Shown here: piece by piece, positions 26,701-35,017 of the stretch
Position numbering within the stretch: position 1 is the first letter of the stretch
Layout of the letters: the number at the start of each line of letters is the position of its first letter
Assembly: GCF_011089895.1 (NCBI RefSeq)
Contig: NZ_JAANAT010000001.1
Coordinates: forward strand, 3,596,001-3,660,000
Length of the DNA: 64,000 nucleotides
Source of the DNA: Mucilaginibacter inviolabilis
GTDB lineage: Bacteria; Bacteroidota; Bacteroidia; Sphingobacteriales; Sphingobacteriaceae
Reading direction: 5' to 3'
Translations under genes and position numbers: made by a program
The notes under the pieces: model-generated
Told to the model about the DNA's origin: nothing
The model's database searches: none
Seen by the model: the letters and a program-made list of their open reading frames with translations, nothing else

Positions 26701-27495
26701 CTAGGGACGTTTAAACCAGGGAATAAACACACTGGTGCTGGCCTGGTATTTTTTAAAAGCCTCGCCTTTGGAACGTAACGACTGCTCTTCGGTAGCCGGA
26801 ATGCCCGTTACTTTTAACAAGAGGTATAATATAATAGCCGGACTGATCACAGCCACATATCCATAAGGCGAGCCCAGCGCAAATACAAAGTATGATACCC
26901 ACATCAGCCATTCGAAAAAATAATTGGGGTGGCGCGAATAATTCCACAAGCCTTCTGAACATACTTTGCCCTTATTGGCCGGATCGCGTTTGAATGCGGC
27001 CAGCTGCCTGTCGGCAATAGTTTCGCCGGTTACGCTGATAAACCATAGTGCAAAACCCGCGTATTCAAATGCGGATAACTGCGGATTGGTATCCATCGCA
27101 CTGATAAAAAAGGGTATGGCCAGCAGCACATTGGAAATGGCCTGAAACTGGAAGAAAAAGAAAAATTTGCGATCGGGATTGGGCGCCCATTCTTTTCGTA
27201 ATTGCTGGTATCGGCCCTCTTCCTCCTTAATATGTTTCAGTATGCGGATGGCCAGGTGTGTGCCTAAACGCAAACCGGCCAATATCACCATAGCACAGAT
27301 CAGATGCCTGCGCGTAGCGAAACCGGGAGCCAGCAGCCATAGTATTACACCGATAACCGGAAAATTATACGACCAGAAGATATCAACCACACCGGCATTT
27401 TTTATTTTCCGCGCCCAAAACCATACCAGCAGCATGATGCTGCAGCAAGCCAGCAGGCAATAAATAATGAGGCATGGTAAAGAATGGCTATTCAT
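26701..27495 (-). CDS. DUF1295 (steroid 5-alpha-reductase-like) membrane protein
   Basis: This 264-residue polytopic membrane protein has several hydrophobic segments and the C-terminal signature NYSRHPNYFFEWLMW, shared by DUF1295 proteins, steroid 5-alpha reductases and isoprenylcysteine methyltransferases. The early DIFWSYNFPV motif is also typical. These proteins may reduce or otherwise modify lipid double bonds. It is the last gene of a three-gene unit with the DUF1475-like gene, overlapping it by 8 bp, and lies next to the CFA/DUF1365 operon, with which this family is often grouped. Confidence 0.93.
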   Translation of the reverse strand: MNSHSLPCLIIYCLLACCSIMLLVWFWARKIKNAGVVDIFWSYNFPVIGVILWLLAPGFATRRHLICAMVILAGLRLGTHLAIRILKHIKEEEGRYQQLRKEWAPNPDRKFFFFFQFQAISNVLLAIPFFISAMDTNPQLSAFEYAGFALWFISVTGETIADRQLAAFKRDPANKGKVCSEGLWNYSRHPNYFFEWLMWVSYFVFALGSPYGYVAVISPAIILYLLLKVTGIPATEEQSLRSKGEAFKKYQASTSVFIPWFKRP

Positions 27496-27823
27496 TTCTG
27501 GCGGTAAAGAGTTCTTTCAACCCTTCGTTTTCTTTTAGGTGAAACAGTTGGATGAGCACAAAAGCTATAGTGGCAATACTACCCAGCATCACTAATAGCA
27601 CGAGCCATACAATTTTAAGTAAAACGCCTTTCTCTTTATAGCAAACCCACAGATAGATAACCAGCACATTGGCATAAAAATCCCATAGCGTAGCCCGCAT
27701 CCAGGGTATCGATCCCAGGAAATCCCATTCCTTAATTAAATTGCTTTCCATGCTTGTGGAGATCACCACGTAGCTCATCCATACAAACAGGATGCTAAAG
27801 ATTATTTTTAAGGTGGTTATCAT
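27488..27823 (-). CDS. DUF1475-like small membrane protein
   Basis: The product has 111 residues and three membrane segments (about 1-22, 50-65 and 68-92). The stretch PWMRATLWDFYANVLVIYLW resembles DUF1475, but that is from memory and is tentative. It lies between the peroxiredoxin gene (6-bp gap) and DUF1295 (8-bp overlap), so it is clearly in an operon. Role unknown; the context suggests membrane lipid work. Confidence 0.8.
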   Translation of the reverse strand: MITTLKIIFSILFVWMSYVVISTSMESNLIKEWDFLGSIPWMRATLWDFYANVLVIYLWVCYKEKGVLLKIVWLVLLVMLGSIATIAFVLIQLFHLKENEGLKELFTARNE

Positions 27824-27829
27824 AGGCTG

Positions 27830-28360
27830 TTATTTTGACGACCTGATAAACTTCATGGCATCATCGGCATGTTCTTTACCTTCCAGCATAGCCGCGTGCG
27901 TATACACCACGTTGCCTTTCAAATCAACAATAAAAGTTTCCCTGCCCGACATGAAGAATTTCTTTTTCACCCCAAACAAATTGTAAACCCTATTGTCCGG
28001 GTCGCTCAGTAAGGTGAAAGGTAATTTGTAATGATCAACAAAACCTTTATGACTGGCTACTGTCCCACCGTTGATGCCAATCACTTTGGCCCCGGCTTTA
28101 GTAAAATCATTAAAACTATCGCGAAAAGCGCAGGCTTCTTTGGTGCAAACCATGCTTTCGTCTTTAGGGTAAAAATAAATAACCAGGATGTGTTTACCCA
28201 CCTCGTCAGCCATTTTAAACAGCTTGCCATTTTGATCGTACAAGGAAAAATCGGGCGCTTTTTCGCCGGCTTCAATATGCTTTTGCGCTTTCGCTGTAAA
28301 GCTGAACAGGTAAAAAGCGATCAGCATCAGCCCTATACCTTTTATAATGGTTTTACTCAT
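27830..28360 (-). CDS. Exported peroxiredoxin (PrxQ/BCP type)
   Basis: This thioredoxin-fold peroxidase of 176 residues has an N-terminal signal (TIIKGIGLMLIAFYLFSFTAKAQ), then KAPDFSLYDQNG and the active site MVCTKEACAFRD with the peroxidatic Cys72 and a second Cys77 spaced as in PrxQ. It should reduce hydrogen peroxide or lipid peroxides in the periplasm. I start at the ATG at 28360 because it begins a good signal peptide; the frame extends upstream to 28408 without family support. As first gene of a unit with two membrane lipid proteins it may protect modified lipids. Confidence 0.92.
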   Translation of the reverse strand: MSKTIIKGIGLMLIAFYLFSFTAKAQKHIEAGEKAPDFSLYDQNGKLFKMADEVGKHILVIYFYPKDESMVCTKEACAFRDSFNDFTKAGAKVIGINGGTVASHKGFVDHYKLPFTLLSDPDNRVYNLFGVKKKFFMSGRETFIVDLKGNVVYTHAAMLEGKEHADDAMKFIRSSK

Positions 28361-28435
28361 AGCCCTATATACGGGAATAAACGGTGATGAGTTTTTAATT
28401 TCAATCACAGATCACCATTCCATTCCCTCATCCCC

Positions 28436-28467
28436 CAAAAGTATAAGTGATCAGTAGAAAAGTATAA
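28436..28467. promoter_or_regulatory. Direct repeats with 21-bp period between peroxiredoxin and SDR
   Basis: AAAAGTATAA occurs at 28437-28446 and again at 28458-28467, exactly 21 bp apart, in the divergent promoter region. This spacing matches AraC-type half-sites, and an AraC regulator lies right after the SDR gene. The first copy overlaps a minus-strand TACTTTTG (28436-28443), which fits the Bacteroidota -7 element for the peroxiredoxin operon. Confidence 0.6.
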
Positions 28468-28520
28468 ATCAACCACAGCCATTCGGCGCAACTTTGCTTC
28501 AGTAATTAAATATAACAACA

Positions 28521-29333
28521 ATGAAAAAGACAGTATTAATCACCGGCGCTTCCTCTGGATTTGGAAAAGAGGCCGTTAAATTATTTCATAAAAACAACTG
28601 GAACGTAATAGCTACCATGCGTTCGCCAGAAAAAGAAACAGAATTATCAACACTCGACCAGGTTTTGTTAACCAAACTAGATGTGACCGACAAAGCCAGC
28701 ATACAAAACGCGGTGAAAGCCGGTATCGAAAAATTTGGCCAGATTGATGTACTGGTGAATAACGCAGGCTACGGCGCGTTTGGCGCATTAGAAGCAGCCA
28801 GCGAGGCAGAGATCAAAAAACAATTTGATGTTAATTTCTTTGGACTGATTGATGTGACCAAAGCTTTATTACCCCTGATGCGTGAGCAAAAATCGGGCGT
28901 TATCATCAACGTTTCTTCTATAGGTGGTAAGGTTACTTTCCCCTTCTCATCCCTTTATCATGCCACTAAATTTGCCTTGGAGGGCTTAACAGAATCTATC
29001 CAATACGAGTTAAATCCATTGGGTATCCACTTAAAAATAGTTGAACCGGGTGGTTATAAAACTGAGTTTGCTGGCCGTTCGATGGCTATTTACGGCGTTG
29101 GCGAATCTGGCGATTACCAGGTTCCATTTGATAAATTTCTCCAATCAATAGAACACTGGCCAATGTCTGAAAACCTTAACGAAGTAGCCGAAGCTATTTA
29201 TGAGGCGGCCACCGATGGTACCGAAAAACTGCGTTACCCTGTAGGGCATGATGCCGAACCAATATTGGGAGCAAGACACCAAATGAATGATGCGGATTTC
29301 AAAAAAATGATAGTTGGCCAGCTTGGCATTTAG
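28521..29333 (+). CDS. Short-chain dehydrogenase/reductase
   Basis: This 270-residue oxidoreductase has the classical SDR motifs: cofactor loop TGASSGFG (7-14), NNAGYGA, catalytic Ser in NVSSIGG and the YHATK pair. It belongs to the group of NAD(P)-dependent reductases that Bacteroidota often encode beside an AraC regulator. Substrate unknown. It is divergent from the peroxiredoxin operon, sharing a 160-bp control region with 21-bp-spaced repeats. Confidence 0.95.
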   Translation: MKKTVLITGASSGFGKEAVKLFHKNNWNVIATMRSPEKETELSTLDQVLLTKLDVTDKASIQNAVKAGIEKFGQIDVLVNNAGYGAFGALEAASEAEIKKQFDVNFFGLIDVTKALLPLMREQKSGVIINVSSIGGKVTFPFSSLYHATKFALEGLTESIQYELNPLGIHLKIVEPGGYKTEFAGRSMAIYGVGESGDYQVPFDKFLQSIEHWPMSENLNEVAEAIYEAATDGTEKLRYPVGHDAEPILGARHQMNDADFKKMIVGQLGI

Positions 29334-29334
29334 A

Positions 29335-29480
29335 CTTTTGGAACAAGGATTTTTGGAGCAAGGAACAAGGATATAAGGAGCAAGGACTAAGGAAAAAGAA
29401 AAGTCCTTGCTCTTTGTTCCAAAAATCTTTATTCCCCCAAAAGTCCTTGCTCCTTGTTCCCAAAATCCTTACTCTCCACG
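29335..29480. repeat. Degenerate inverted/direct repeat block built on GGAACAAGGA and AGTCCTTGCTC
   Basis: The left half repeats GGAACAAGGAT, GGAGCAAGGA and AAGGAACAAGGAT; the right half has GTCCTTGCTC twice, TTTGTTCC and CTTGTTCC, the complements. The whole block can fold as one imperfect hairpin. The same words recur at 31510-31590. It fills the gap between the SDR and AraC genes and encodes nothing convincing. Confidence 0.7.
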
Positions 29481-29521
29481 AAGTCCCTTTTTTATAGTAA
29501 CTTTATTTGATCAATAAAAAC

Positions 29522-30424
29522 ATGGCCGATAAATATATTGAACTCGAATCCATCAGCGATCTGCACCGGATGGTACATTATACTCCTCCCAAGCATCCCC
29601 TGGTGAGTGTTATAGATCATGCCGACTTTTATGCCCGACGACCCAGAGTGGATGCATTTTACCGGTTTGGTTTTTACACCATTTCCTGCAAAAAGTTTGA
29701 GGGTGTTTTAAAATACGGCAAGGGCTATTATGATTTTGGTGAGGGCTCCCTGGTGTTTACAGCCCCCGGACAGGTTATTGCCCCCGGGCCGGATGTTTTT
29801 GTAGAAGAAGGCTGGGCGCTTTTCATCCACCCCGATCTGATCCATGGCACCGATCTGGGCCGGAAGATACACCAATATTCGTTTTTTAATTATGAGGTAA
29901 ATGAGGCCTTGCACATTTCGGATGCGGAAAAATTGATCATCAAAGATTGTGTGGCTAAAATTGAAAAAGAGTATGCCCAAAACATCGACAAGCATTCGCA
30001 GGGACTCATCGTTAGCAATATTGAGTTGCTTTTAAATTACTGTAACCGCTTTTATGACCGGCAGTTTTATACCCGGTCCAGGGTTAATTCGGATGTGGTA
30101 CAGCAGTTTGAAAAGCTATTGAAAGATTATTTTTCGCAAAATAACCTCATAGAAACCGGCTTGCCCAGCGTAAGTTATTTTGCCTCCAGGCTCAACCTTT
30201 CACCCAACTACCTCTCAGATCTGCTGGGCAAATTCACCGGTAAAACCACACAGGAGCATATCCATCTGGAATTGATTGACCATGCGAAATCACTGCTGTG
30301 GGGTACCAATAAATCTATCAGCGAAATTGCCTACGGCTTGGGCTTTGAGCACCCATCGCACTTCACCAAAATATTTAAATCAAAAACGGGAAAGTCGCCA
30401 AGTGAATACAGGATGATGAATTAG
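29522..30424 (+). CDS. AraC-family transcriptional regulator
   Basis: This 300-residue regulator has an N-terminal cupin-like ligand domain (about 1-190) and a C-terminal AraC double helix-turn-helix (about 200-300) with SYFASRLNLSPNYLSDLL and the family motif ISEIAYGLGFEHPSHFTKIFK followed by GKSPSEYR. I start at the ATG at 29522; the frame extends 5 codons upstream to a TTG with no support. It lies next to the SDR gene on the same strand and is the best candidate to bind the repeats upstream of that gene. Confidence 0.93.
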   Translation: MADKYIELESISDLHRMVHYTPPKHPLVSVIDHADFYARRPRVDAFYRFGFYTISCKKFEGVLKYGKGYYDFGEGSLVFTAPGQVIAPGPDVFVEEGWALFIHPDLIHGTDLGRKIHQYSFFNYEVNEALHISDAEKLIIKDCVAKIEKEYAQNIDKHSQGLIVSNIELLLNYCNRFYDRQFYTRSRVNSDVVQQFEKLLKDYFSQNNLIETGLPSVSYFASRLNLSPNYLSDLLGKFTGKTTQEHIHLELIDHAKSLLWGTNKSISEIAYGLGFEHPSHFTKIFKSKTGKSPSEYRMMN

Positions 30425-30534
30425 AGATTAATCAGACAGGTCATTTTATTAAAAAGTGGGTTTACATGGGTTTACACTTTTCATGACTTACACGCAATTA
30501 ATTAACTCATAATCAATATATTAAATGCATTTAA

Positions 30535-30576
30535 ACCCTTAAAACACGGTTTACATGTAAACCGTGTTTTAAGGGT
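30535..30576. repeat. 42-bp perfect palindrome between convergent genes
   Basis: ACCCTTAAAACACGG followed by TTTACA (30535-30555) is mirrored exactly by TGTAAACCGTGTTTTAAGGGT in shorter pieces (30556-30576), with no spacer at the centre. It lies between the ends of the AraC and DeoR genes and may terminate both, although there is no long T-run outside the arms. Two further GGTTTACA words occur about 70 bp upstream. Confidence 0.8.
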
Positions 30577-30625
30577 ATTTCCAACATTTATAGCCTTTGT
30601 AGTCGCTCGGCTATAAAATCACCTC

Positions 30626-31372
30626 TCAATAAAGCTGTATCCCTTTTTCTCTATAATCATCCAATACCAAATTGTCAGGATCAAGATCGGTGATCAGGTA
30701 ATCAACCTTGGCCAGCGGACAAACATTCATCCGTTGTACCGAATTTAGTTTCTCAGAAATACACATCACTACCAGGCGGTTGGAGGCATTGATCATCGCC
30801 TTTTTCAGGTGTACAATGTTCAGATCAGAATCGGTTACGCCATCGGCTATCGAAATACCGTTGGTGCCTAAAAAACAAATATCAAACTTAATCTCGTGCA
30901 GATAGTTCACCACCTGCGAGCCCACGCAAACCTGCGAATCTTTGGAAAACTCCCCGCCTATCAATATCACCGTAATCAAAGGATGATCGGCCAATTGCAG
31001 CGCCACCAGCGGACTAATGGTAAATATGGTAACCGCCAGATTTTGAGGCAGGGCCTGCACCATTTCCAATACGGTTGTACCACCACCGGTTAACACCATC
31101 ATACCGCTTTTTATAAGGCCGATAGCTTTGCCGGCAATAACCTTTTTAGCATCAACCGCATAGATATCGGTATGCTGAAAAGGATAGTGGAACGATTTGG
31201 ACAGGGCGCCGCCGTGAACTTTCACAATCTGCCGGGAATCGTCCAGTTCCATGAGATCACGGCGTATGGTATCTTCGGATACATTCAGCGCCGTAGCCAG
31301 ATCGGCCGATAATACTTTGTTATGTAGGTTTATTTGTTTGATGATAAATGCGTGGCGTTCCTTTTTAAGCAT
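30626..31372 (-). CDS. DeoR/GlpR-family transcriptional regulator
   Basis: This 248-residue regulator has a DeoR helix-turn-helix (about 17-52, VLSADLATALNVSEDTIRRDL then KVHGGA) and a sugar-phosphate-sensing domain with MVLTGGGTTVLEM and LGTNGI. I use the ATG at 31372; the frame begins two codons earlier at a TTG. It is divergent from the SusC/SusD/DUF4397 operon across about 500 bp and is a likely regulator of it or of linked sugar use; no sigma/anti-sigma pair is present for that operon. Confidence 0.93.
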   Translation of the reverse strand: MLKKERHAFIIKQINLHNKVLSADLATALNVSEDTIRRDLMELDDSRQIVKVHGGALSKSFHYPFQHTDIYAVDAKKVIAGKAIGLIKSGMMVLTGGGTTVLEMVQALPQNLAVTIFTISPLVALQLADHPLITVILIGGEFSKDSQVCVGSQVVNYLHEIKFDICFLGTNGISIADGVTDSDLNIVHLKKAMINASNRLVVMCISEKLNSVQRMNVCPLAKVDYLITDLDPDNLVLDDYREKGIQLY

Positions 31373-31879
31373 ATACAAATGTAGTTTTTTGCATCAATCC
31401 TGAATCAATGGTGTTTATAGGGTTATAACTTCTATCGTATAGTCAACTCACCTCGGCATCGCTTTGCTCGCCGCCCCTCTCTTCGCCTACGGCGGAAAGA
31501 GGGCGGATGAACAAGGATTATGGGATCAAGGAATAAAGACTTTTTGCTCGCTTTGTCCTTACTCCTCAATTCAAAAATCTTTGCTCTTTTCGCCCCCTCT
31601 TTCCGCCGTAGGCGAAGAGAGGGTAATCCGGCGAAGCGCAGACCGGGTGAGTCGGTCTGCAAGATACCGCACTATAAACATGCGGTTATTTGCAACTTAT
31701 AAAATAAAATCAGATAAATAGCGCATAATTAAAAATAAATTATACATATATTTAGCACAGACTTTATTACTATGCGGTTTTATGCAGGATTTACCGCCTG
31801 GTACCGGCGGAAATTATCTTAACGGGTTTCGCCCGGGAATTTGCAACTAACAAACACTATATAATTAACCCAATTAAGT
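31373..31879. other. Control region upstream of SusC, mostly repeat
   Basis: These 507 bp separate the DeoR regulator from the divergent SusC gene. The left 280 bp are dominated by the inverted-repeat element; the right part is A/T-rich and should carry the SusC promoter, but I find no clear TAnnTTTG with a -33 partner. No gene is supported. Confidence 0.5.
31446..31650. repeat. Intergenic repeat element with 29-bp perfect inverted arms
   Basis: The arms 31475-31503 and 31595-31623 are perfect reverse complements over 29 bp (core CTCTTCGCCTACGGCGGAAA). Outside them the sequence keeps pairing imperfectly: CTCACC at 31446 and GGTGAG near 31650, with GCTTTGCTCGCCG opposite CGGCGAAGCGC. The 91-bp interior carries GAACAAGGAT and CCTTACTCC words that recur in the 29335-29480 block. 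Frames crossing it are artefacts of the repeat. Confidence 0.75.
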
Positions 31880-34800
31880 ATGAAAAAAAGTTTACTCTTT
31901 TTTTTCCTGGTATTATGCTGTTGTGCCCTAAAAACTATGGCGCAAGTACAAACCATTACCGGAAAAATCACCTCGGCAGATGACGGCAACCCACTGCCCG
32001 GGGTATCTGTAAGAATTAAAGGGACCAACACCGGCACCCAATCCGATTCAAAAGGCACCTATTCCATTGCTGCTAGTCCCGGCCAGGTGATCGTCTATTC
32101 TTTTATAGGTATGAAAATCCAGGAGAGGACAGTAGCTGCGGCCACGGTAGTGAACATAGCCATGCAGCCGGATGCTACCATGTTAAAGGAAGTGCCTATT
32201 ACCGTGGGCTTTGGTGTAAAAGCCGACAAACGCTATTCTACCTCACCGGTGCAAACGGTTAAGGGCGAAGCCATTCAGCAAACCCAGCGCGAAAACTTTA
32301 TCAATGCCCTGCAAGGCCGTGTGGCAGGCGCTACAGTTACCCCTACAGGAGGCAACCCGGGCGCGTCTTCGTCCATCGTATTACGTGGTTTAAATTCCAT
32401 TGGCGGTTCAAACGCTCCGTTGTTTGTTATTGATGGTATCCGGGTAAGTAATGATGCGGTTGATCAAAGCACCCTGGCATCAAACGGCGATAATCGCCGG
32501 GAGGATTTTACCAACCGTATTGCGGATATTAACCCCGACGACATTGAATCGGTTACTGTACTGAAAGGTGCAGATGCAGCCGCGGTATATGGTTCATCGG
32601 CTTCGGGCGGAGCCATTGTGATCACCACCAGAAAAGGCCATGCCGGCCCAGGTACGGTTACTTATGACAATGATTTTGGCTTTGCTACCGCTTATCGTTT
32701 TCCTAAAATCCAGGACGTTTATGGCGTAGGACAAAACGGCAGCACCAGCGGTACGGTACGTACGTTGTTTGGACCGGCCTATGCCCCAGGTACAAAAACC
32801 TACAATAACCTGCAGGATATTATGCAAACCGGCCACACGGTTATTAATAACCTGGCCCTTGAAGGCGGTAACGAGATCACTACTTACCGGCTTTCGGCCT
32901 CTATCCGCAACACTACAGGTGTGCTGCCGGTAGCCTATAACGATAAAATTTCGCTGCGCTTTTCAGGAACGTCAAAAATATCCTCTAAATTAACCAGCAG
33001 CGCATCATTCAATTACTTTAATATTGATAACCGTAAGCTGAATAAAGGCAACTCAGGCACTTATATAGACGCCCTGGCCTGGCCTACTAATGATGATGTG
33101 CGTAATTACCTGAACCCAGATGGAACCCGCAGACTGATACTGCCGGCAAGTGCCGCCAATGTAACATCCGACGGGGCCATCGACTTTGACAACCCGCTTT
33201 GGGATGCCCACAATAACATTAGCCGCGACAAAACCAACCGCATGATTGGCAATATCGACCTGTCATTTGATGCCACCTCCTGGCTTAATTTGAGAGCGCT
33301 GGCAGGCATTGATTATGCCTCAACAGCGGGTAATAACTTTGTAAGCCAGTACAGCTCATCTTACCAAAATTCACCATTAAACAGCTTTGCATCTACCAGC
33401 GGTATTGCAACAGGTGGTATTATTGATAATTATAACGATGGCAACCTGCAGATCAACGGTTCGTTTTTCGCTACCGGCAAAAAACAGTTTGGCGATTTTA
33501 AAACTACGCTGGCTGTTGGTGCCGAAGCTATTTCTAACTCAGATGAGATCAATGGTTATTACGGCGAAAAATTCATACAGCCCGATTTTAACAACATCAA
33601 CAATACTACACCAACTACCCAGCGCTCGTCAGACTATGTGAAGAAAGTACGTTATCTTTCCGGTATTGCCAGATTGGGTTTAGTGTATAAAGAAATACTG
33701 ACCCTGAATGCTACCGCGCGTGAAGAGTATTCGTCCAAACTATCGGGCACACAGCAGGATCATTATTTTTATCCATCAGTGGGTCTTGGTTTTATATTTA
33801 CCGAACTGCCTGGCTTAAAGGATAACCCTGTATTATCATTTGGTAAAATAAGGGCATCTTATGCCGAAGTGGGTAAAGACCCTGCCGCTCCTTACAAAAT
33901 ACGATCGACCTTATTACAGCAAACCACCACCGGCGGCGGTTTTGCTTATGATGTTACCGGCAACAATCCCAACCTGAAGCCCGAGCGCGATAAAGAGCTT
34001 GACCTGGGTGCCGAGTTTCAATTTTTTAATGGCCGTTTAGGTGCCGATATCAGCTATTACCAGGTAAAGGCAACCAACCAGATCTTTAACCCACGCATCA
34101 GCTATGCATCGGGTTATGTATTGGAATACATCAACGGCGGCGAAGTAAAGAACCATGGCTTTGAAGTATCCTTAACCGGTGCTCCTGTTAAATCAAAAGA
34201 CTTTAGCTGGGATGTACTATTAAACTTTACTGCGGCCCGTGGCAAAGTAGTTAGCCTGGGCGGCTTACCAGAGTACTATAACTCCGATACCTGGATTTAC
34301 TCCAACGTGCGCTCCAGCTTGTTTCCAGGCAGCAGTACTACTAACATTGCCGCTTTCGGTTATGCCAGAAACAATGCCGGTAAAGTACTTATAGATCCTA
34401 CCAGCGGTTTACCCATCAGCAACGTAACTTTTGGCGTAGCCGGCGACAGGCAGCCGAAATTCAGCATTGGCCTGGGCAACCATTTTACCTTTAAGGATTT
34501 TGATCTGAACTTCCTGTTCGACATACGCAAAGGCGGCGATGTATTTAATGGCAACGAGCTTTTCATGACCAAATATGGCCTAAGTGAGCGCACCCTCAAT
34601 CGCATGACGCCGATTATTGTACCTGGTGTTTTAAAAGATGGCAACGAAAACTCGGCTAATCCTACAGTCAACAATATCCAGGTTACGCCTAATACCCAGA
34701 ACAACTATTATATTAATGCCATTGATGCCGATTTTATTGAGCACAATATCAACTGGGTAAGGTTAAAGGATATCACCTTAAGCTACAGATTACCGCAGTC

Positions 34801-35005
34801 GTTATTAAAACGTCAGAGCGTATTTAAATCGGCCAGTGTGTTTGTTACCGCTACGGATGTGTTTATGATCACCAATTATTCAGGCGCCGATCCTGATGTA
34901 AACGGCACCAACTCCTCCACTTTAGGAACAGGCGCTGCCGGTTTTGATTATGGTACCGTACCTACGCCGAGGGTAATTTCTTTAGGTTTAAAAGTGAAGT
35001 TATAA
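31880..35005 (+). CDS. SusC/RagA TonB-dependent outer-membrane transporter
   Basis: This 1041-residue transporter has a signal peptide (cut near MAQVQ, residue 21), a CarboxypepD_reg-like domain (24-97, with GNPLPGVSVRIKGTNTGTQS), a plug (about 120-240, ENFINALQGRVAGATV and IESVTVLKGADAAAVYG) and a barrel ending in PRVISLGLKVKL. There is no STN domain, so it should not signal through FecR. The usual VVVGYGT motif is altered to ITVGFGVK. It is followed 12 bp later by its SusD partner. The substrate is not evident; the divergent DeoR gene hints at a sugar. Confidence 0.95.
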   Translation: MKKSLLFFFLVLCCCALKTMAQVQTITGKITSADDGNPLPGVSVRIKGTNTGTQSDSKGTYSIAASPGQVIVYSFIGMKIQERTVAAATVVNIAMQPDATMLKEVPITVGFGVKADKRYSTSPVQTVKGEAIQQTQRENFINALQGRVAGATVTPTGGNPGASSSIVLRGLNSIGGSNAPLFVIDGIRVSNDAVDQSTLASNGDNRREDFTNRIADINPDDIESVTVLKGADAAAVYGSSASGGAIVITTRKGHAGPGTVTYDNDFGFATAYRFPKIQDVYGVGQNGSTSGTVRTLFGPAYAPGTKTYNNLQDIMQTGHTVINNLALEGGNEITTYRLSASIRNTTGVLPVAYNDKISLRFSGTSKISSKLTSSASFNYFNIDNRKLNKGNSGTYIDALAWPTNDDVRNYLNPDGTRRLILPASAANVTSDGAIDFDNPLWDAHNNISRDKTNRMIGNIDLSFDATSWLNLRALAGIDYASTAGNNFVSQYSSSYQNSPLNSFASTSGIATGGIIDNYNDGNLQINGSFFATGKKQFGDFKTTLAVGAEAISNSDEINGYYGEKFIQPDFNNINNTTPTTQRSSDYVKKVRYLSGIARLGLVYKEILTLNATAREEYSSKLSGTQQDHYFYPSVGLGFIFTELPGLKDNPVLSFGKIRASYAEVGKDPAAPYKIRSTLLQQTTTGGGFAYDVTGNNPNLKPERDKELDLGAEFQFFNGRLGADISYYQVKATNQIFNPRISYASGYVLEYINGGEVKNHGFEVSLTGAPVKSKDFSWDVLLNFTAARGKVVSLGGLPEYYNSDTWIYSNVRSSLFPGSSTTNIAAFGYARNNAGKVLIDPTSGLPISNVTFGVAGDRQPKFSIGLGNHFTFKDFDLNFLFDIRKGGDVFNGNELFMTKYGLSERTLNRMTPIIVPGVLKDGNENSANPTVNNIQVTPNTQNNYYINAIDADFIEHNINWVRLKDITLSYRLPQSLLKRQSVFKSASVFVTATDVFMITNYSGADPDVNGTNSSTLGTGAAGFDYGTVPTPRVISLGLKVKL

Positions 35006-35017
35006 AAAGACGACAAC

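Noticed and set aside
29335..31623. CRISPR-like repetition around the AraC/DeoR region
   Set aside because: Repeat words are irregular, in both orientations and without unique spacers of equal length; no cas genes nearby.
31432..31721. Several overlapping frames on both strands
   Set aside because: They are produced by the inverted-repeat element and have low-complexity Arg-rich translations.
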